A stretch of DNA of 64,000 nt from Sphingobacterium phlebotomi (GTDB lineage Bacteria > Bacteroidota > Bacteroidia > Sphingobacteriales > Sphingobacteriaceae). Position 1 is the first letter of the stretch, and each line of letters opens with the position of its first letter. A program made the translations under genes and the position numbers. The DNA lies in assembly GCF_008180195.1 (NCBI RefSeq), contig NZ_VTAV01000004.1, positions 273,734 through 337,733 on the forward strand, written 5' to 3'. Positions 8,127 to 19,600 of this stretch are shown in pieces. The notes beneath the pieces were generated by a model that saw nothing but the letters and a program-made list of their open reading frames with translations, ran no database searches and was not told the DNA's origin.

Positions 8127-9944
8127 TTAATTTTCTGTTGGCACAAGGCTTACGGCGCTAATTTCAGGCAAACCATTGCCATCGATTGTGGTCGCTTCGA
8201 GTACAAACGAGATGAATGGTTCCCCTATTGCTTTTTGTGGTATTTCGATCGTGCCCATTTTTACTTCTTCAAAGGATTTTCCTTCCTTCCCCTCAAAGCT
8301 ATACGTCACCTTACCGGCGTCCGTATGGAAAACCACTGTTCCGCCCGTTGTTGATAATGGCAAATGCTGAATCAATACGTCGTATCGCCCAGGCCGTTGT
8401 ATCTTTACCCTCCAAGATACTTTATCATCGGTATGCGTCCATCCCGCAAGGGCATTCGGACGTTTAAAATCATGCCTCGCACCACTTATTTTCATCCCAT
8501 GTGTCGTATGGATGTCCGCATTATCGGCAGATAAGACAATCCTGCCATCCGATAATGCTTGGGCAACACTCTCTTCCACTTCGAGGGCACCCTCCACCTC
8601 CATCACCAACACCTTTGGTCCGTCCTCCAGCGAAAACGTAGGGACAGAAATTCCTAAACCCATTTCCTGCGGAACCACATCCATCGAACCATCTTTCGAA
8701 TCCATCTCATAAAGGCTCTTCACGGCATTTTTTAACGGTACATTGATAACATTACCTTGCGGAATATCAAATACATGTAAGTAAAGCTTGTCCCCTTTTA
8801 TAGTACAATAGCCCCAATCCAATTTTCGAAAGGGACTCGCCTGCGTTCCATAAATAGATTCGCCGTTTACGGACATCCACTTTCCTACCCGCTCCAATAT
8901 TTCCACCGCTTGATCTGGAATTTTGCCGTTACCGTCAGGCCCCACATTTAAAAGAAAATTTCCTCCCTTGCTAACGGTTTCCACCAATAGGCGCATAATC
9001 TGTGGGAAGCTTTTCCAGTTTTGGTCATGCGCACTATAACCATAACTTTCGTTCATCGTATGATTTACTTCCCAATTCGTTCCGCTGATACCCGTTGGCG
9101 GCACGTATTTCTCAGGTGTTCCTATATCACCGTTCTTGTTCTCTAACCCATTCCAAAACCGATTGTTGATCAATATATTCGGTTGCCATTTAATAAGATC
9201 CGTCAAGATCCGTTTCGTCCCCCAGCTTTCACCTTCGTGTTCCTTACTACTAAAGTCAGCCCACAGTACATCCAGTGCATCGTAATTGTTAGCCAATTCT
9301 TTGATCTGACCGTACATATAATCCTTATATCGTTCATGGTCGGGAACATGTCCTGTAGGATTTGGATTTAACTGGAACGCTTCATACGAATCCGGATGCT
9401 GCCAATCCAGTAACGAGTAGTACGCTCCCGTTTTTAGCCCTTCCTGTTGAAATGCCTCCATAATTTCTCGGTATAGATCTCTTCCATCAGGCGACAGATT
9501 TGCTGTCCCCGTTACCTCATTGTGCAATGCAAAAGGTTGATCACTGTTAAATAAACTAAACCCTTCGTGATGTCGCGAGGTCAGAACCATATATTTCGCT
9601 CCCGACTTCCTGACCAACCTTGCCCATTGCTTGGGGTCAAAGTCCTGTAGCGTAAATTTAGGTTTCAAATGTTCTGTATATTGTTTACTGGGAATCTTAC
9701 CCCAAGTCTGTATCCATTCCGCATAATGCTGCGGGTATGTTTCACCTTTAAAAACACCGCCGGCAGCACTATATAGTCCCCAATGGATAAAAACACCGAA
9801 GCGGGCTTCTTGAAACCAAGCGAGACGCTTTTCCTGTGTTTCCAACCATCCCGGAACACCCTCAAAAGGTTCGGATTTACTTTGAGCAGTTAAATCGTTA
9901 ACGGATAATAAAAGAAATAGATAAATGATGATCTGATATTTCAT
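8127..9944 (-). CDS. GH29 alpha-L-fucosidase with C-terminal beta domains
   Basis: A 605-residue secreted protein with a signal peptide ending near SVNDLTAQ. The GH29 barrel is recognised by FGVFIHWGLYSAAGG, YMVLTSRHHEGFSLF (His-His substrate contacts), DVLWADF (the Asp is the predicted nucleophile) and SKGGNFLLNVGPDGNG. After the barrel come a beta-sandwich and a carbohydrate-binding-like domain (from about residue 470). It should remove terminal alpha-L-fucose. It differs strongly from the second GH29 at 10906, which suggests different linkage preference. Same strand and closely spaced with its neighbours. Confidence 0.92.
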   Translation of the reverse strand: MKYQIIIYLFLLLSVNDLTAQSKSEPFEGVPGWLETQEKRLAWFQEARFGVFIHWGLYSAAGGVFKGETYPQHYAEWIQTWGKIPSKQYTEHLKPKFTLQDFDPKQWARLVRKSGAKYMVLTSRHHEGFSLFNSDQPFALHNEVTGTANLSPDGRDLYREIMEAFQQEGLKTGAYYSLLDWQHPDSYEAFQLNPNPTGHVPDHERYKDYMYGQIKELANNYDALDVLWADFSSKEHEGESWGTKRILTDLIKWQPNILINNRFWNGLENKNGDIGTPEKYVPPTGISGTNWEVNHTMNESYGYSAHDQNWKSFPQIMRLLVETVSKGGNFLLNVGPDGNGKIPDQAVEILERVGKWMSVNGESIYGTQASPFRKLDWGYCTIKGDKLYLHVFDIPQGNVINVPLKNAVKSLYEMDSKDGSMDVVPQEMGLGISVPTFSLEDGPKVLVMEVEGALEVEESVAQALSDGRIVLSADNADIHTTHGMKISGARHDFKRPNALAGWTHTDDKVSWRVKIQRPGRYDVLIQHLPLSTTGGTVVFHTDAGKVTYSFEGKEGKSFEEVKMGTIEIPQKAIGEPFISFVLEATTIDGNGLPEISAVSLVPTEN

Positions 9945-9955
9945 AGTTACTGCGT

Positions 9956-10909
9956 TTATAATAATGTTTTCTGTAATTTTTGTATTTTATTCTGAATGCG
10001 CATACTTTCTTTTTTTGCTTTATCAAGCGGCTTTCCCACAGGTAGCCCTGGCCGTTCATGCCCCGTATATGTTAGCCACGCATTTTTTACTATTTCCTGT
10101 CGCTCTTCCAATAATTTATAAAGATGCGCATAATAAGACGTGTTGTCCAGACACGCAGCTAGAAAGTCTTTTGTGGCAAAGGTGTCATCAAAATAAGGAA
10201 TGATACATTCGGCTATTAGGCGGTGACCTTCCAAACCAGGATGAATACCATCCTCTGCTAATTTAAAATTAGGTTCACGTTTCTTTTTTTCCATTAGGTA
10301 GTCTTGCATAGGAAAGTGTATATCTATGACTTCCCAGTTTCTTTCCCTTCGTTGGTCGAGAAGCCATTGTGCATACCGATTAAGCACGAGGTTATAGCCT
10401 TTAAGACCCCGTATAGGATCTTCATGGACACTTGGTGTAATAAAAACAATCCGTTTAACCTCTGCCGCTTTAAGCTTCGTATACAAACCGATCATCCCTT
10501 CTTTGTATCGCTGAAAATTCGACTCGCTAAACGGTTGATAGATGCCGTCATTCATACCATAGCACGCAAAGACAACATCCGGCTTTATCCGTTTGGTGAC
10601 ATTATCAAGCCTGCTAAACAGCCACGGCCGCACAAATGCTCCCTCCGCATGACCATCTTCACTAAGACCCGAAACGGTTTCGCTCGGCAATCCCAGATTA
10701 ATGGTTTCAATCTCTGAGGCTGGAAAAGCCGTTATCAAAAAACTTTCAAACAGGGCTACATACTGCCCCGCATACGTTATGCTATTTCCTAAAAATAATA
10801 TCTTTTTGGCATCCCGTATAGGAAACGGAGTTCCCAAGGGGTGGTCCTGACCACGCCCCTCTACAGCAAAGCCTAAACATACAAGGAAGACAATACAGAT
10901 ACGATTCAT
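9956..10909 (-). CDS. Secreted SGNH/GDSL hydrolase
   Basis: A 317-residue protein with a signal peptide ending near VEGRGQ. SGNH blocks are visible: FLGNSITYAGQ (block I, with Ser in GNS rather than GDS), the Asn-containing CYGMNDGIYQPF and the catalytic dyad block EDGIHPGLEGH. Such enzymes are esterases, often removing acetyl or other acyl groups from glycans. Its ATG overlaps the stop of the upstream GH29 gene by four bases (ATGA), so the two are translationally coupled. A role in de-esterifying the locus substrate is likely but inferred. Confidence 0.88.
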   Translation of the reverse strand: MNRICIVFLVCLGFAVEGRGQDHPLGTPFPIRDAKKILFLGNSITYAGQYVALFESFLITAFPASEIETINLGLPSETVSGLSEDGHAEGAFVRPWLFSRLDNVTKRIKPDVVFACYGMNDGIYQPFSESNFQRYKEGMIGLYTKLKAAEVKRIVFITPSVHEDPIRGLKGYNLVLNRYAQWLLDQRRERNWEVIDIHFPMQDYLMEKKKREPNFKLAEDGIHPGLEGHRLIAECIIPYFDDTFATKDFLAACLDNTSYYAHLYKLLEERQEIVKNAWLTYTGHERPGLPVGKPLDKAKKESMRIQNKIQKLQKTLL

Positions 10910-12363
10910 GGCGAGCTCGGTGTTATTTTCAAAGTATATCCTTTTGGCAGTTTCCGAACTGCTTTTGGTAGTTTTACCAAAAGACCTTCTTCTGTTTGGC
11001 TAAAAGCGACTTTGCCTATCCCCAGTATCTCCACTTGTTTCACACCGATTTGTCCCTTGGCCAAGCTTTTTACAACGGCTACCCCACTTTCAGGCAATTC
11101 GAGCGATACCACATACAGATACTTCTCCCGTTCTGTAAACCAAAAATCTTGGGACGTGAACGCTGCTTTAAACCCTTCCTTCTCGCGTTGTTCGGTATCT
11201 GTTATATACACGGTCGTCGGGCCCTCGCGTTGCACTTTCCACGGTTTAGATCCGTAAATTGCTTCCTTGTTTACCGTCATCCAACTACCGAGTTTTTGTA
11301 GGTTGTTCCTAACCGTTGGCGCTACATTTCCTTGTGCATCCGGACCGATATTCAACATATAGTTGCCTCCTTTACTTACGATTTCGACAAGCCAGTAAAG
11401 CAACTCATCGACACTTTTCCAATCTTGGTCGTATGCCTTGTATCCCCAGGAATGGTTAAACGTACCGATCGCTTCCCAAGGCTTATCAAATTGATCTTCA
11501 GCGGTTGGGATACGGTTGTCTCCGGGAATCGCATAATCTCCCATATTATTGCCGATACGTTCAGCGACAAGGACACTTGGATTGATATCATAAACTGTCT
11601 TATAAAAGGTATAGCTTTGCTCCCGAGTCATTAAACCCGGCATGTCAAACCAAATGTAGCGGATATCCGGATATTGCTCCAGTAGTTCTTTTACCTGCGG
11701 GATGGCCTTATTTTTTAGATATGAAGAAAAGGTATTGGGACTCGGATCCCATAAATTTGCGCCGAAGCTATCCGTATCTTTCCCCATCCGATCGTTGGCG
11801 GCTTTTGTCGTCGCGTATTGCGCGTCAGCCCCATCTGCCCAATCAATATTATGGGAATAATACACCCCGAACTCCAACTGATGCCGTTGACAGGCATCAT
11901 ACAACTCCCGCACAATATCCCGCTTAAACGGTGTGGCATCCATCATATCGAAATCGCTGACTTTCGAGTCGAATAGCGCGAAACCGTCGTGGTGTTTACT
12001 CGTAATGACGATATATTTCATTCCAGCTTCCTTGGCCATGGTAACAATATGGTCCGCATCGAAATCGACAGGATTAAATGAAGCAGCTAAATCCGCATAT
12101 TCCTTTCGTGGGATCTTTGCAACTAACTGAATCCATTCAGCTACACTCGGAATCCCCATTTCTTCCATTGTTTTCCCCTTCCATACCCCGCCAGGAATAG
12201 CATATAACCCCCAATGGATGAACAAACCGAATTTTTGCTGCTGGAATTCCCGTAATGCATGTTCTTTTGACCGATTCATTTTATTCCAATCGTTTTCCAT
12301 TGATTGGCATAGTGCATCACCGCTCCAGACAGCCGTCAATAATAACATTATAACATATTTCAT
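10906..12363 (-). CDS. GH29 alpha-L-fucosidase
   Basis: A 485-residue protein with a signal peptide (MKYVIMLLLTAVWSGDALCQ). GH29 blocks: KFGLFIHWGLYAIPGG, YIVITSKHHDGFALFDS, IRYIWFDMPG (the Asp is the predicted nucleophile), and SKGGNYMLNIGPDAQGN. The C-terminus is a beta-sandwich of the usual GH29 kind. It follows the GH31 gene by only 3 bases and overlaps the SGNH gene by 4, so it lies in the core of one operon. It probably cleaves a fucosyl linkage different from that of the 8127 enzyme. Confidence 0.93.
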   Translation of the reverse strand: MKYVIMLLLTAVWSGDALCQSMENDWNKMNRSKEHALREFQQQKFGLFIHWGLYAIPGGVWKGKTMEEMGIPSVAEWIQLVAKIPRKEYADLAASFNPVDFDADHIVTMAKEAGMKYIVITSKHHDGFALFDSKVSDFDMMDATPFKRDIVRELYDACQRHQLEFGVYYSHNIDWADGADAQYATTKAANDRMGKDTDSFGANLWDPSPNTFSSYLKNKAIPQVKELLEQYPDIRYIWFDMPGLMTREQSYTFYKTVYDINPSVLVAERIGNNMGDYAIPGDNRIPTAEDQFDKPWEAIGTFNHSWGYKAYDQDWKSVDELLYWLVEIVSKGGNYMLNIGPDAQGNVAPTVRNNLQKLGSWMTVNKEAIYGSKPWKVQREGPTTVYITDTEQREKEGFKAAFTSQDFWFTEREKYLYVVSLELPESGVAVVKSLAKGQIGVKQVEILGIGKVAFSQTEEGLLVKLPKAVRKLPKGYTLKITPSSP

Positions 12364-12366
12364 AAA

Positions 12367-14769
12367 CTAATCTTCCATTGAAATTTTTAACAACTGATGC
12401 TTGCGAATATCGGATTGGGGAATCAAGACGTGTAATACACCGTCCTTCATTTCCCACGTCTGGATGGTCAGACCATTTAATTCTATCCGATTCGGTTTAC
12501 GATCTATATTAAACACAATCTCATACGCTCGCCTATCCAGCATGCCTTTATAAGCACCAGCGGTTGGAGCTATCGTGAATTCGATCTCATTTCGTTTTTC
12601 ATGACATTCAAAATGTGCTTTCGAAATTGCACCTTGCTCAAAATCAAACGATTTACCGTCATCTTCCAATAATATATAGGAGCTTTTCCCTTCGGGGTAT
12701 ACCTTTAAGATAAGCGTGTCTAACGGATTTTGATCAACATATTGCATCGGCTTTTGAAACGGAATAATGGCACCAGCCTTCACAAAAAGCTGACCACCGG
12801 TATGTGCAGGAATCCTCGGCGAGACGGTCTGCCCACCCTTTACCTTTTCGCCCGACCAGTAATTCACCCATTTACCTGCAGGCAAATAGACTGAATCCGT
12901 AAAAGCACCGACCAATAGATGTTCCCCAAACATAAACTGCGTCGTCATATTTTCCACCTCCTTATCTCGTGGGAATACCAAAGGCATTGCCCGTAGGATG
13001 GGCATTCCCGTTTGGCTGCCGTGTATGGCAGTCGAATAGATATACGGCAATAGGCTGTTACGCAACTGTGCATAGAAACGAAACGTTTCCTTATATTCGG
13101 GCGAAAAATACCATGGATAATGCATACTTGCCCAACTATTGATTTGTACCCATGGCAGAAAAAAGCCAAAATGGAAACCTGCTTTCACATCTTCTACCGC
13201 GTCCAGTACATCCGCGGAAGTATTAAGGAATCCGCTCAACCCCAGGTTGAGTTGATCATAGAGCGCGTCCCGACCACCACCATTGTCTCCAGCGGTAGAC
13301 GCTCCCCAATGTTGGCTTCCAGCATACCCTCCACAATAGTGGTGAAAAGACCGAACTCTTTTGTGTTCGCGGAAAACACGGTACATCTGTTTTGGCAATA
13401 GCACTTGATTTAAATTGTGCATTTCTCGATCCGTGTATCCATTGTAATATACTCTATCGGGGTGCTCGTCGAGTGTACGTCCCGGATCGAGCTTAAATCC
13501 ATCAATCCCCTGGTCAACAAATTTCATCAGATGGGGAAACCAATGTGCTTCGCCCGACAGTTTACCACCCTGCTGAGCAGCCAAATGGTCTTCCTCTTCA
13601 ATACTCAGATCGTGATCAATACACAACCATAACGCTACATGATAACCTAGTTGGCGTAATTTGGATAGAAACAACTGCTTGTTCTCATACCGATTGCCTT
13701 CGCCCTTCTGCCAAAAAAAATAAGCCGGAAATTTGGATAAATCCCAATCTTTCTCCGTTGAGTAATCGTAAAATTTAGCCATCCACTGCGGTTCGATCCA
13801 ATACACGTCAACCGGAATATTTTCCGCTCGGAACCGTACTGCGTTGTCCAACATTCGAAACTGATCTTCCATCATATTCCCCCCGAACGCTAAACCATAA
13901 GCCCATTTGGGTAACAGGTATGGTTTGCCTGTTATCGTCGTATATAAGTCGATCGTATTTTCCAAGGATTGCCCCGTCATTAAATAAAAATCGACCGTTC
14001 CATCCGTATTGTACACGTAAAGTTGGTCTTCTTTAAAATGTCCTACATCAAAATAGTTCAGAGACGTGGTATTGTTGAAAATCCCCCAACCACCTGAGCT
14101 AACAAGAAATGGCGAAACCATATCCGACTGCTGATACGTTGCCCATATCCGCAGGAGTGATCCTCGGTGCTGAATAGCTTTACGACTGGCCGCGCCAGCA
14201 CCATAAAAACGTTCCTCTGGTCTAATCGATAGACGCGCTATAGCCGGTTCTAAGTGGTTTTCTCCTTGTTTAACAGCTTCCGAAATGCGATCTTCGCTTG
14301 TCGTATCTCCGATAATTTCCCTTTTGGTTAGTGCTCGCTCATAATCCGTTACAGTTTCATGCAACCCTTTATAGGTTTTATCCTCCTTTTCCAATACCGA
14401 CAAACGGGTGATGATTTCCTTTCCAGATTGCGACCGAAGGATAATCTCCCCATCTCTCCCATTGATTTCCAACAGATTTTGATCTGTCGTTATCCGGTAA
14501 TCCGAACCTTGCTCTATTACTTTTGTTTTACCATCCCAATCTTTCTTTACAATTCCATAGCGTTCCATCAATGTTTCGGGAAAACTGTTCGTCGGTGAAA
14601 CTCTTATTCTGAATGTTTGGTTATTACACGTTTGTATATTTAAAAAATTGCCATTTGAAAGTTCAATAGTATGTCCTTGCCCAAACGAACGCATCCCCAA
14701 CGAACAGCTTAACACTATCATCACCAGCCAGCCCATACGGAGAGCTAACTTCCATTTTATATTCATCAT
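12367..14769 (-). CDS. GH31 family alpha-glycosidase (alpha-glucosidase/alpha-xylosidase type)
   Basis: An 800-residue secreted enzyme. The order is an N-terminal beta-sandwich, an (beta/alpha)8 barrel from about 275, and C-terminal beta domains. The nucleophile is predicted as Asp in GIDGFKLDPG and the acid/base as Asp in the STAGDNGGGRD block; the LLPYIYS helix and DDG motif (LLEDDGKSFDFEQG) are also GH31 marks. The family cleaves alpha-glucosides, alpha-xylosides, alpha-galactosides or sulfoquinovosides. Together with two fucosidases this fits a fucosylated glycan such as xyloglucan side chains, but no endo-glucanase is present, so the substrate remains open. Confidence 0.92.
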   Translation of the reverse strand: MMNIKWKLALRMGWLVMIVLSCSLGMRSFGQGHTIELSNGNFLNIQTCNNQTFRIRVSPTNSFPETLMERYGIVKKDWDGKTKVIEQGSDYRITTDQNLLEINGRDGEIILRSQSGKEIITRLSVLEKEDKTYKGLHETVTDYERALTKREIIGDTTSEDRISEAVKQGENHLEPAIARLSIRPEERFYGAGAASRKAIQHRGSLLRIWATYQQSDMVSPFLVSSGGWGIFNNTTSLNYFDVGHFKEDQLYVYNTDGTVDFYLMTGQSLENTIDLYTTITGKPYLLPKWAYGLAFGGNMMEDQFRMLDNAVRFRAENIPVDVYWIEPQWMAKFYDYSTEKDWDLSKFPAYFFWQKGEGNRYENKQLFLSKLRQLGYHVALWLCIDHDLSIEEEDHLAAQQGGKLSGEAHWFPHLMKFVDQGIDGFKLDPGRTLDEHPDRVYYNGYTDREMHNLNQVLLPKQMYRVFREHKRVRSFHHYCGGYAGSQHWGASTAGDNGGGRDALYDQLNLGLSGFLNTSADVLDAVEDVKAGFHFGFFLPWVQINSWASMHYPWYFSPEYKETFRFYAQLRNSLLPYIYSTAIHGSQTGMPILRAMPLVFPRDKEVENMTTQFMFGEHLLVGAFTDSVYLPAGKWVNYWSGEKVKGGQTVSPRIPAHTGGQLFVKAGAIIPFQKPMQYVDQNPLDTLILKVYPEGKSSYILLEDDGKSFDFEQGAISKAHFECHEKRNEIEFTIAPTAGAYKGMLDRRAYEIVFNIDRKPNRIELNGLTIQTWEMKDGVLHVLIPQSDIRKHQLLKISMED

Positions 14770-14836
14770 ATTTCTTAAATTAAAGCTGTGCGGCTATATA
14801 TACCGCACAACCTATTAGAACAGGCTGATTGACCGA

Positions 14837-16678
14837 TCAATAACCTGGATTTTGTATGAGTAAATCGTTTTTGAGTATTTCATCGCGCATAATGGGAAAG
14901 AAATACAACTTGTTTTCCCAAATTCTCAAATCACCAGGAATCTGAATACGATTATACACAGGAGTGCCCCATGTTGATCCATCAGGCTGCCTATAAGAAG
15001 CGACTTGTGTTCTATTCACCGTATAACGGATATCTACCCCGTGTGTTTGATGAGCAGCCTCGGGCCCGATAAGCCATCTTCTGACATCCCAAAAGCGATG
15101 ATCCTCAAAAGCAAGTTCTATCCGACGCTCCTGTCTGATTGCCTTCCGTAAAGCATCTCCGCTAATCGTTTCGGATAAATTAGGTTGTCCTGCACGCTTA
15201 CGCACCCTATTGACATAATCCCTTGCTTCCGCGTCTTCGCCCAGTTCATTACACGCCTCTGCATAAATCAACAATATTTCGGCGTACCGCATGTATCGAA
15301 ACGGTATATCTTGCTTTTTTCCATCCGTCGGTGAAATAGTGGGGTCCACCGCTTTACGAAGATAATACCCCGAATAGCTACCATTCCAATCCTCAATCGG
15401 CCCCTTCCTGGTATCGAGGCCAGCCTTGATTAAGGTACCATTAGTGCCATAAACATATCCTGTCTGAATTTTGCTATACGGATCCATTACCAGCGCATCC
15501 GAAGGTCGAGTCGCCCATTGTACCCCTTCGTAAAGCACCGTAGCATAAAACCGCGCATCACGATCAACGTAAGGATTCGCTTTGTGCACCGGATTTTCCC
15601 AGTTGAATTTAGAACCGTCTTTCATTTCGTAGTCGTCCACCAAATCGCCGATAGGGTTCTGGTTTCCTGTTCCGTGATAGCCATTTGGATTGGACGCGAT
15701 AACAGGATCTACCCATCCGCCGGTTGAAGTTTTAGGTGTATAGTGTATCGTTATCATATCTTCCGTTGTCAATTCTTTCATGAGAAAATATTCAGCAATG
15801 GTTTGTGGAATGGAATCCCCTTCGGCAGGATCAGCAGCATATAAACTATACATTTGCATATCGATAACCGCTTTGGCGGCATTCTTTGCCAACCTCCAGC
15901 GATCAGTAGCAGAACCGTTCGTATAACCTAACAATTCGGGATTGGCGTAACCATGGAGTATAGCGCCATTTTTCTCGGGATTATGCAGATCGCTTGCAGC
16001 GTATACCAATACTTTAGCTTTGAATCCTAGCGCCCCACCTTTCGTAATCCGCCCGGCTCTATCTGCTGAATAACTTTCCGGCAACAACGAAGCAGCGCTA
16101 TCAAGCTGCGAAACAATAAAATCTATACATTCCTCATAGTTATTCCGGGGAAGAAGAAAATCGTCATTTAACCCGTACACATCGGTAACGATCGGAACAC
16201 CACCATAAAGCGTTGTCAAATAATGATAAGTGGCCGCACGCATAAAATATACTTCACCCTTCAGCCGGTTAGAAAAATCCGGATCATCCGCAGCAATCTC
16301 TTCTATTTTTGAGAAAAAAATATTGGTCTGCCGGATATTGGCATACAGGGAATTCCAATTTAAATGAGCTGTAGCGTATGTTGCAGGCCAGGTATACAAA
16401 TTATCCGAAGTAATCAATCCTTTATTAAAATTGCCCGTACCCCAATCCGGCACAAAATGGGATTCATCGCTATAATCCGAAAGACGCCAAGCGGCAAAAG
16501 GTGTTCCGAAAACGTTTATATACATTTTGTTTACAAATGTTTCCGCTAAGTTCAAATCTTTCCAGACGTTGGTTTCCGAATATTCACCCAGCGGTTCTAA
16601 GTCCAGAAAATCCTTATCACATGCCACGTGGATGCAAAGACAAAAAAATATGATCGTTTTAATAAGTATCTTTTTCAT
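14837..16678 (-). CDS. SusD/RagB-family outer-membrane lipoprotein
   Basis: A 613-residue lipoprotein; the signal ends with a lipobox (CIHVAC) and is followed by DKDFLDLEPLGEYSETNVW, typical of SusD. The TPR-like part includes EVYFMRAATYHYLTTLYGGVPIV, and the C-terminus has the diagnostic RYAEILLIYAEACNELG and RQERRIELAFEDHRFWDVRRW blocks. It pairs with the SusC gene 12 bases upstream and should capture the glycan degraded by the downstream enzymes. Confidence 0.95.
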   Translation of the reverse strand: MKKILIKTIIFFCLCIHVACDKDFLDLEPLGEYSETNVWKDLNLAETFVNKMYINVFGTPFAAWRLSDYSDESHFVPDWGTGNFNKGLITSDNLYTWPATYATAHLNWNSLYANIRQTNIFFSKIEEIAADDPDFSNRLKGEVYFMRAATYHYLTTLYGGVPIVTDVYGLNDDFLLPRNNYEECIDFIVSQLDSAASLLPESYSADRAGRITKGGALGFKAKVLVYAASDLHNPEKNGAILHGYANPELLGYTNGSATDRWRLAKNAAKAVIDMQMYSLYAADPAEGDSIPQTIAEYFLMKELTTEDMITIHYTPKTSTGGWVDPVIASNPNGYHGTGNQNPIGDLVDDYEMKDGSKFNWENPVHKANPYVDRDARFYATVLYEGVQWATRPSDALVMDPYSKIQTGYVYGTNGTLIKAGLDTRKGPIEDWNGSYSGYYLRKAVDPTISPTDGKKQDIPFRYMRYAEILLIYAEACNELGEDAEARDYVNRVRKRAGQPNLSETISGDALRKAIRQERRIELAFEDHRFWDVRRWLIGPEAAHQTHGVDIRYTVNRTQVASYRQPDGSTWGTPVYNRIQIPGDLRIWENKLYFFPIMRDEILKNDLLIQNPGY

Positions 16679-16690
16679 TCTAATTTTCGT

Positions 16691-19600
16691 TTAAAAAGTT
16701 AAACCAATCCCCATGTTAATAATTCGTTGCGCAGGGTATGAACGACCGGTTTTAACCGCCTCCGGATCAAAATGTTTTAATTTATCCACCGTAAATAAGT
16801 TGAACGCATTCGCATAAATACGTAACCTCTCTATGCCGATTCTCTCTGTCAAGTTTTGTGAGAAACTATATCCCAGTTCGATATTTTTCAAACGGATATA
16901 GTCCGTCGGTTTTAACCAAAATGTATTCGCGGAGTTCGTCCAGTAAGGTTCCGATCGGTTATACGCTCTGGGATAGGTGGCAGCGGTGTTATCTGGTGTC
17001 CAATGATCTTCTGCAAAAAATTGATAATAGTTCCCCCAATCGCCAGATTCCACCATGTCGATATACTGCACCCCACCCGCAGCGCCTTGAAAGAAGATGC
17101 TCATATCAATTGCTTTTTTATAGCTGAAATTCAAGGTTACACCACCAAGCAATCTTGGCATACTTGACTTCGTATTCATCACCCTATCCAATCCGTTTAT
17201 TTCCTGGTCGCCATTCACGTCTTTAAATATAATATCGCCTGGAGCCGCGCCGGGGAGGTGGGGATGCGCGTCGATTTCCGCTTGGTCTTTGAATATCCCA
17301 ATAGCTTCGTAATACAGCGAGGACCCCATCGGGCGTCCTGTAGATTGCTGATAATCTGGTATCCCAGGCGTTTCGTCCCAAAACACAATCTTATTTTTGG
17401 AATAACTTGCATTAAAAGCTATCGAATAATCGAAATCGCTTTTCGTGTCCTGATAACCGACATGAAACTCGAATCCTTTGTTCCTTACTTTTCCAATGTT
17501 TTCTGGCGGCAAAACCAATCCTGTGCTTCCCGGTACAGACGCGTTACGTGTCACCAATATTTGCGACCGCAGATTGTTGAAATAATCAAATTCCAAAAAG
17601 AACTTATTTCCAAACAGATACGTATCAAATCCAACATTAAATTGGTTTGCCACTTCCCAAGTTACATTTGGATTGGGGATTTTCATTTCCTCCAGCAGCT
17701 TATTGTCAATGGTCGGAACACCAAAACCATAATTCCGATCGGAGAATCCGTATGTAGCAAGATACTGATATTCGGCGATACGGTCGTTACCGGTTTGCCC
17801 CCAAGATGTCCTTAACTTGAGGTCGTTGATGAAGGACAGGTTGTCACTCCAGAAGTCTTCGTCGGAGATTCTCCAACCCACAGATACACCCGGAAAGAAA
17901 CCGAACCGCTTATCTTTAGGAAACATGTAGGAACCATCGTACCGCCATAAAAATTCAAGCAGATATTTATTTTTGAAGTCGTAATTTGCACGGCCGAAGT
18001 AGCTCATGTATTTATTATGGGATGCCGATCCCCAGTTGGTCATAAATTGATCTTCTGCCCCCGCAAATAGTTCTTCAATGGCATCGGAAATAAAGTTCCT
18101 TCTAAAAGCCCCAAAGTTTTTCCCCCTTCCACCGCGGGTTTCCATGCCGGCCATCAATTTAATATGATGCTCCGTATCAAACGACTTATCGTAAGTAGCA
18201 AATGTATTCAACAGGTAATTGTCCCCTCCCGAATAGTTCTCCGTCAATTGTGCAGAATCGAAACCCCGCTTTCCCCGTGTTGTTACATGATCCGGGTTTC
18301 CATCCCACGTATATAAATACCACGGTTTATTGAAAACCTTTTGCAAACGGAAAGAACGGTCATACGCAGCGTTACCTGTCAATGTAAGGCCTTCAACCCA
18401 AGGTATCCGGATATTTGCCCGAAAGTTACCTTCAAAAACATAATTATCTACTCGATCATAACCCGGCGCGTCAGAGACAATCACAACCGGATTGTCGCCG
18501 CGTTCAATATCCGGTCCAGGATCCCCGTTCGGCCAGTACGCCGCCATATTTGGTTTACCTCTGGTAATCATCGACCAGATGATATCTTCCGTGGGCCGTG
18601 TCGGCAAATTATAATCCTCCAAACGACCAGCCACGTCAAATGCTACATCGATATATTGGTTCACCTTTGCATCAACATTGGATCTAAAGTTATATTGGCG
18701 ATAATCCGACGAACTTTTTCTGTAATACGCATCCTGATATTTTTCGCCTGCGGAAATAAAGTATTGCACATTGTCTGACCCACCCGATAAGGTAATACTT
18801 GTTTGATGCTGCGCCGACCAAGGTTTCAGCGTTTCCGAGAACCAGTCGGTGTCAGGATGACCCCATGGATCAGACCCATCGGCAAATAACCTGATATCCT
18901 CTTCGGTGAATCGTTGGTACCATCCCCCGTTCGGATTTTTATAATATTCCAGTTCGTTCAGCAAGGTCGTGTATTGTACAGCATCTGCCATTTTCGGTAT
19001 GCGGGTAGGCTGGTTCATGCCCATTCCGAGGTCAAGATTTATTCTTGGCTTACCCGAATTCCCCCTTTTAGTCGTGACGATGATAGCGCCGTTAGCGGCC
19101 TGTGCACCATAAATAGCGGCCGCAGCGTCCTTTAATACCGTAATACTCTCGATATCATTTGGGTTTATGCGTTCAAAGCTACGGTTAGGGACACCGTTTA
19201 CGACAATTAGCGGACTGTTATTGCCAAGGGTATTCAATCCACGGACCAGTAAATTGGCACCGTCCCGACCGGGTTCCCCACTCGGTGAAATTGCGCTCAA
19301 CCCAGGCACACGCCCTAGCAAATTGTTGGTCACATTCGTTGCAGGCGAAGAAGCAATTGTCGACCCCTTAATCGAAGCAATCGCACCCGTGGCCGTTTCT
19401 TTTTTCTGCACACCATATCCCACTACCATGACTTCTTCCAGATCGCTAACGGCTTCCTTCAAAATTATATTGATAATAGATTCTTCCCCGACTAGTTTTT
19501 CGGAAGGCGTAAATCCGATACTGGAGAATATTAGAACGGACTCTGGTCCGGGTACTTCGATTTGATAAGCACCTTCCCTATCTGAGGTCGTTGTAATCGT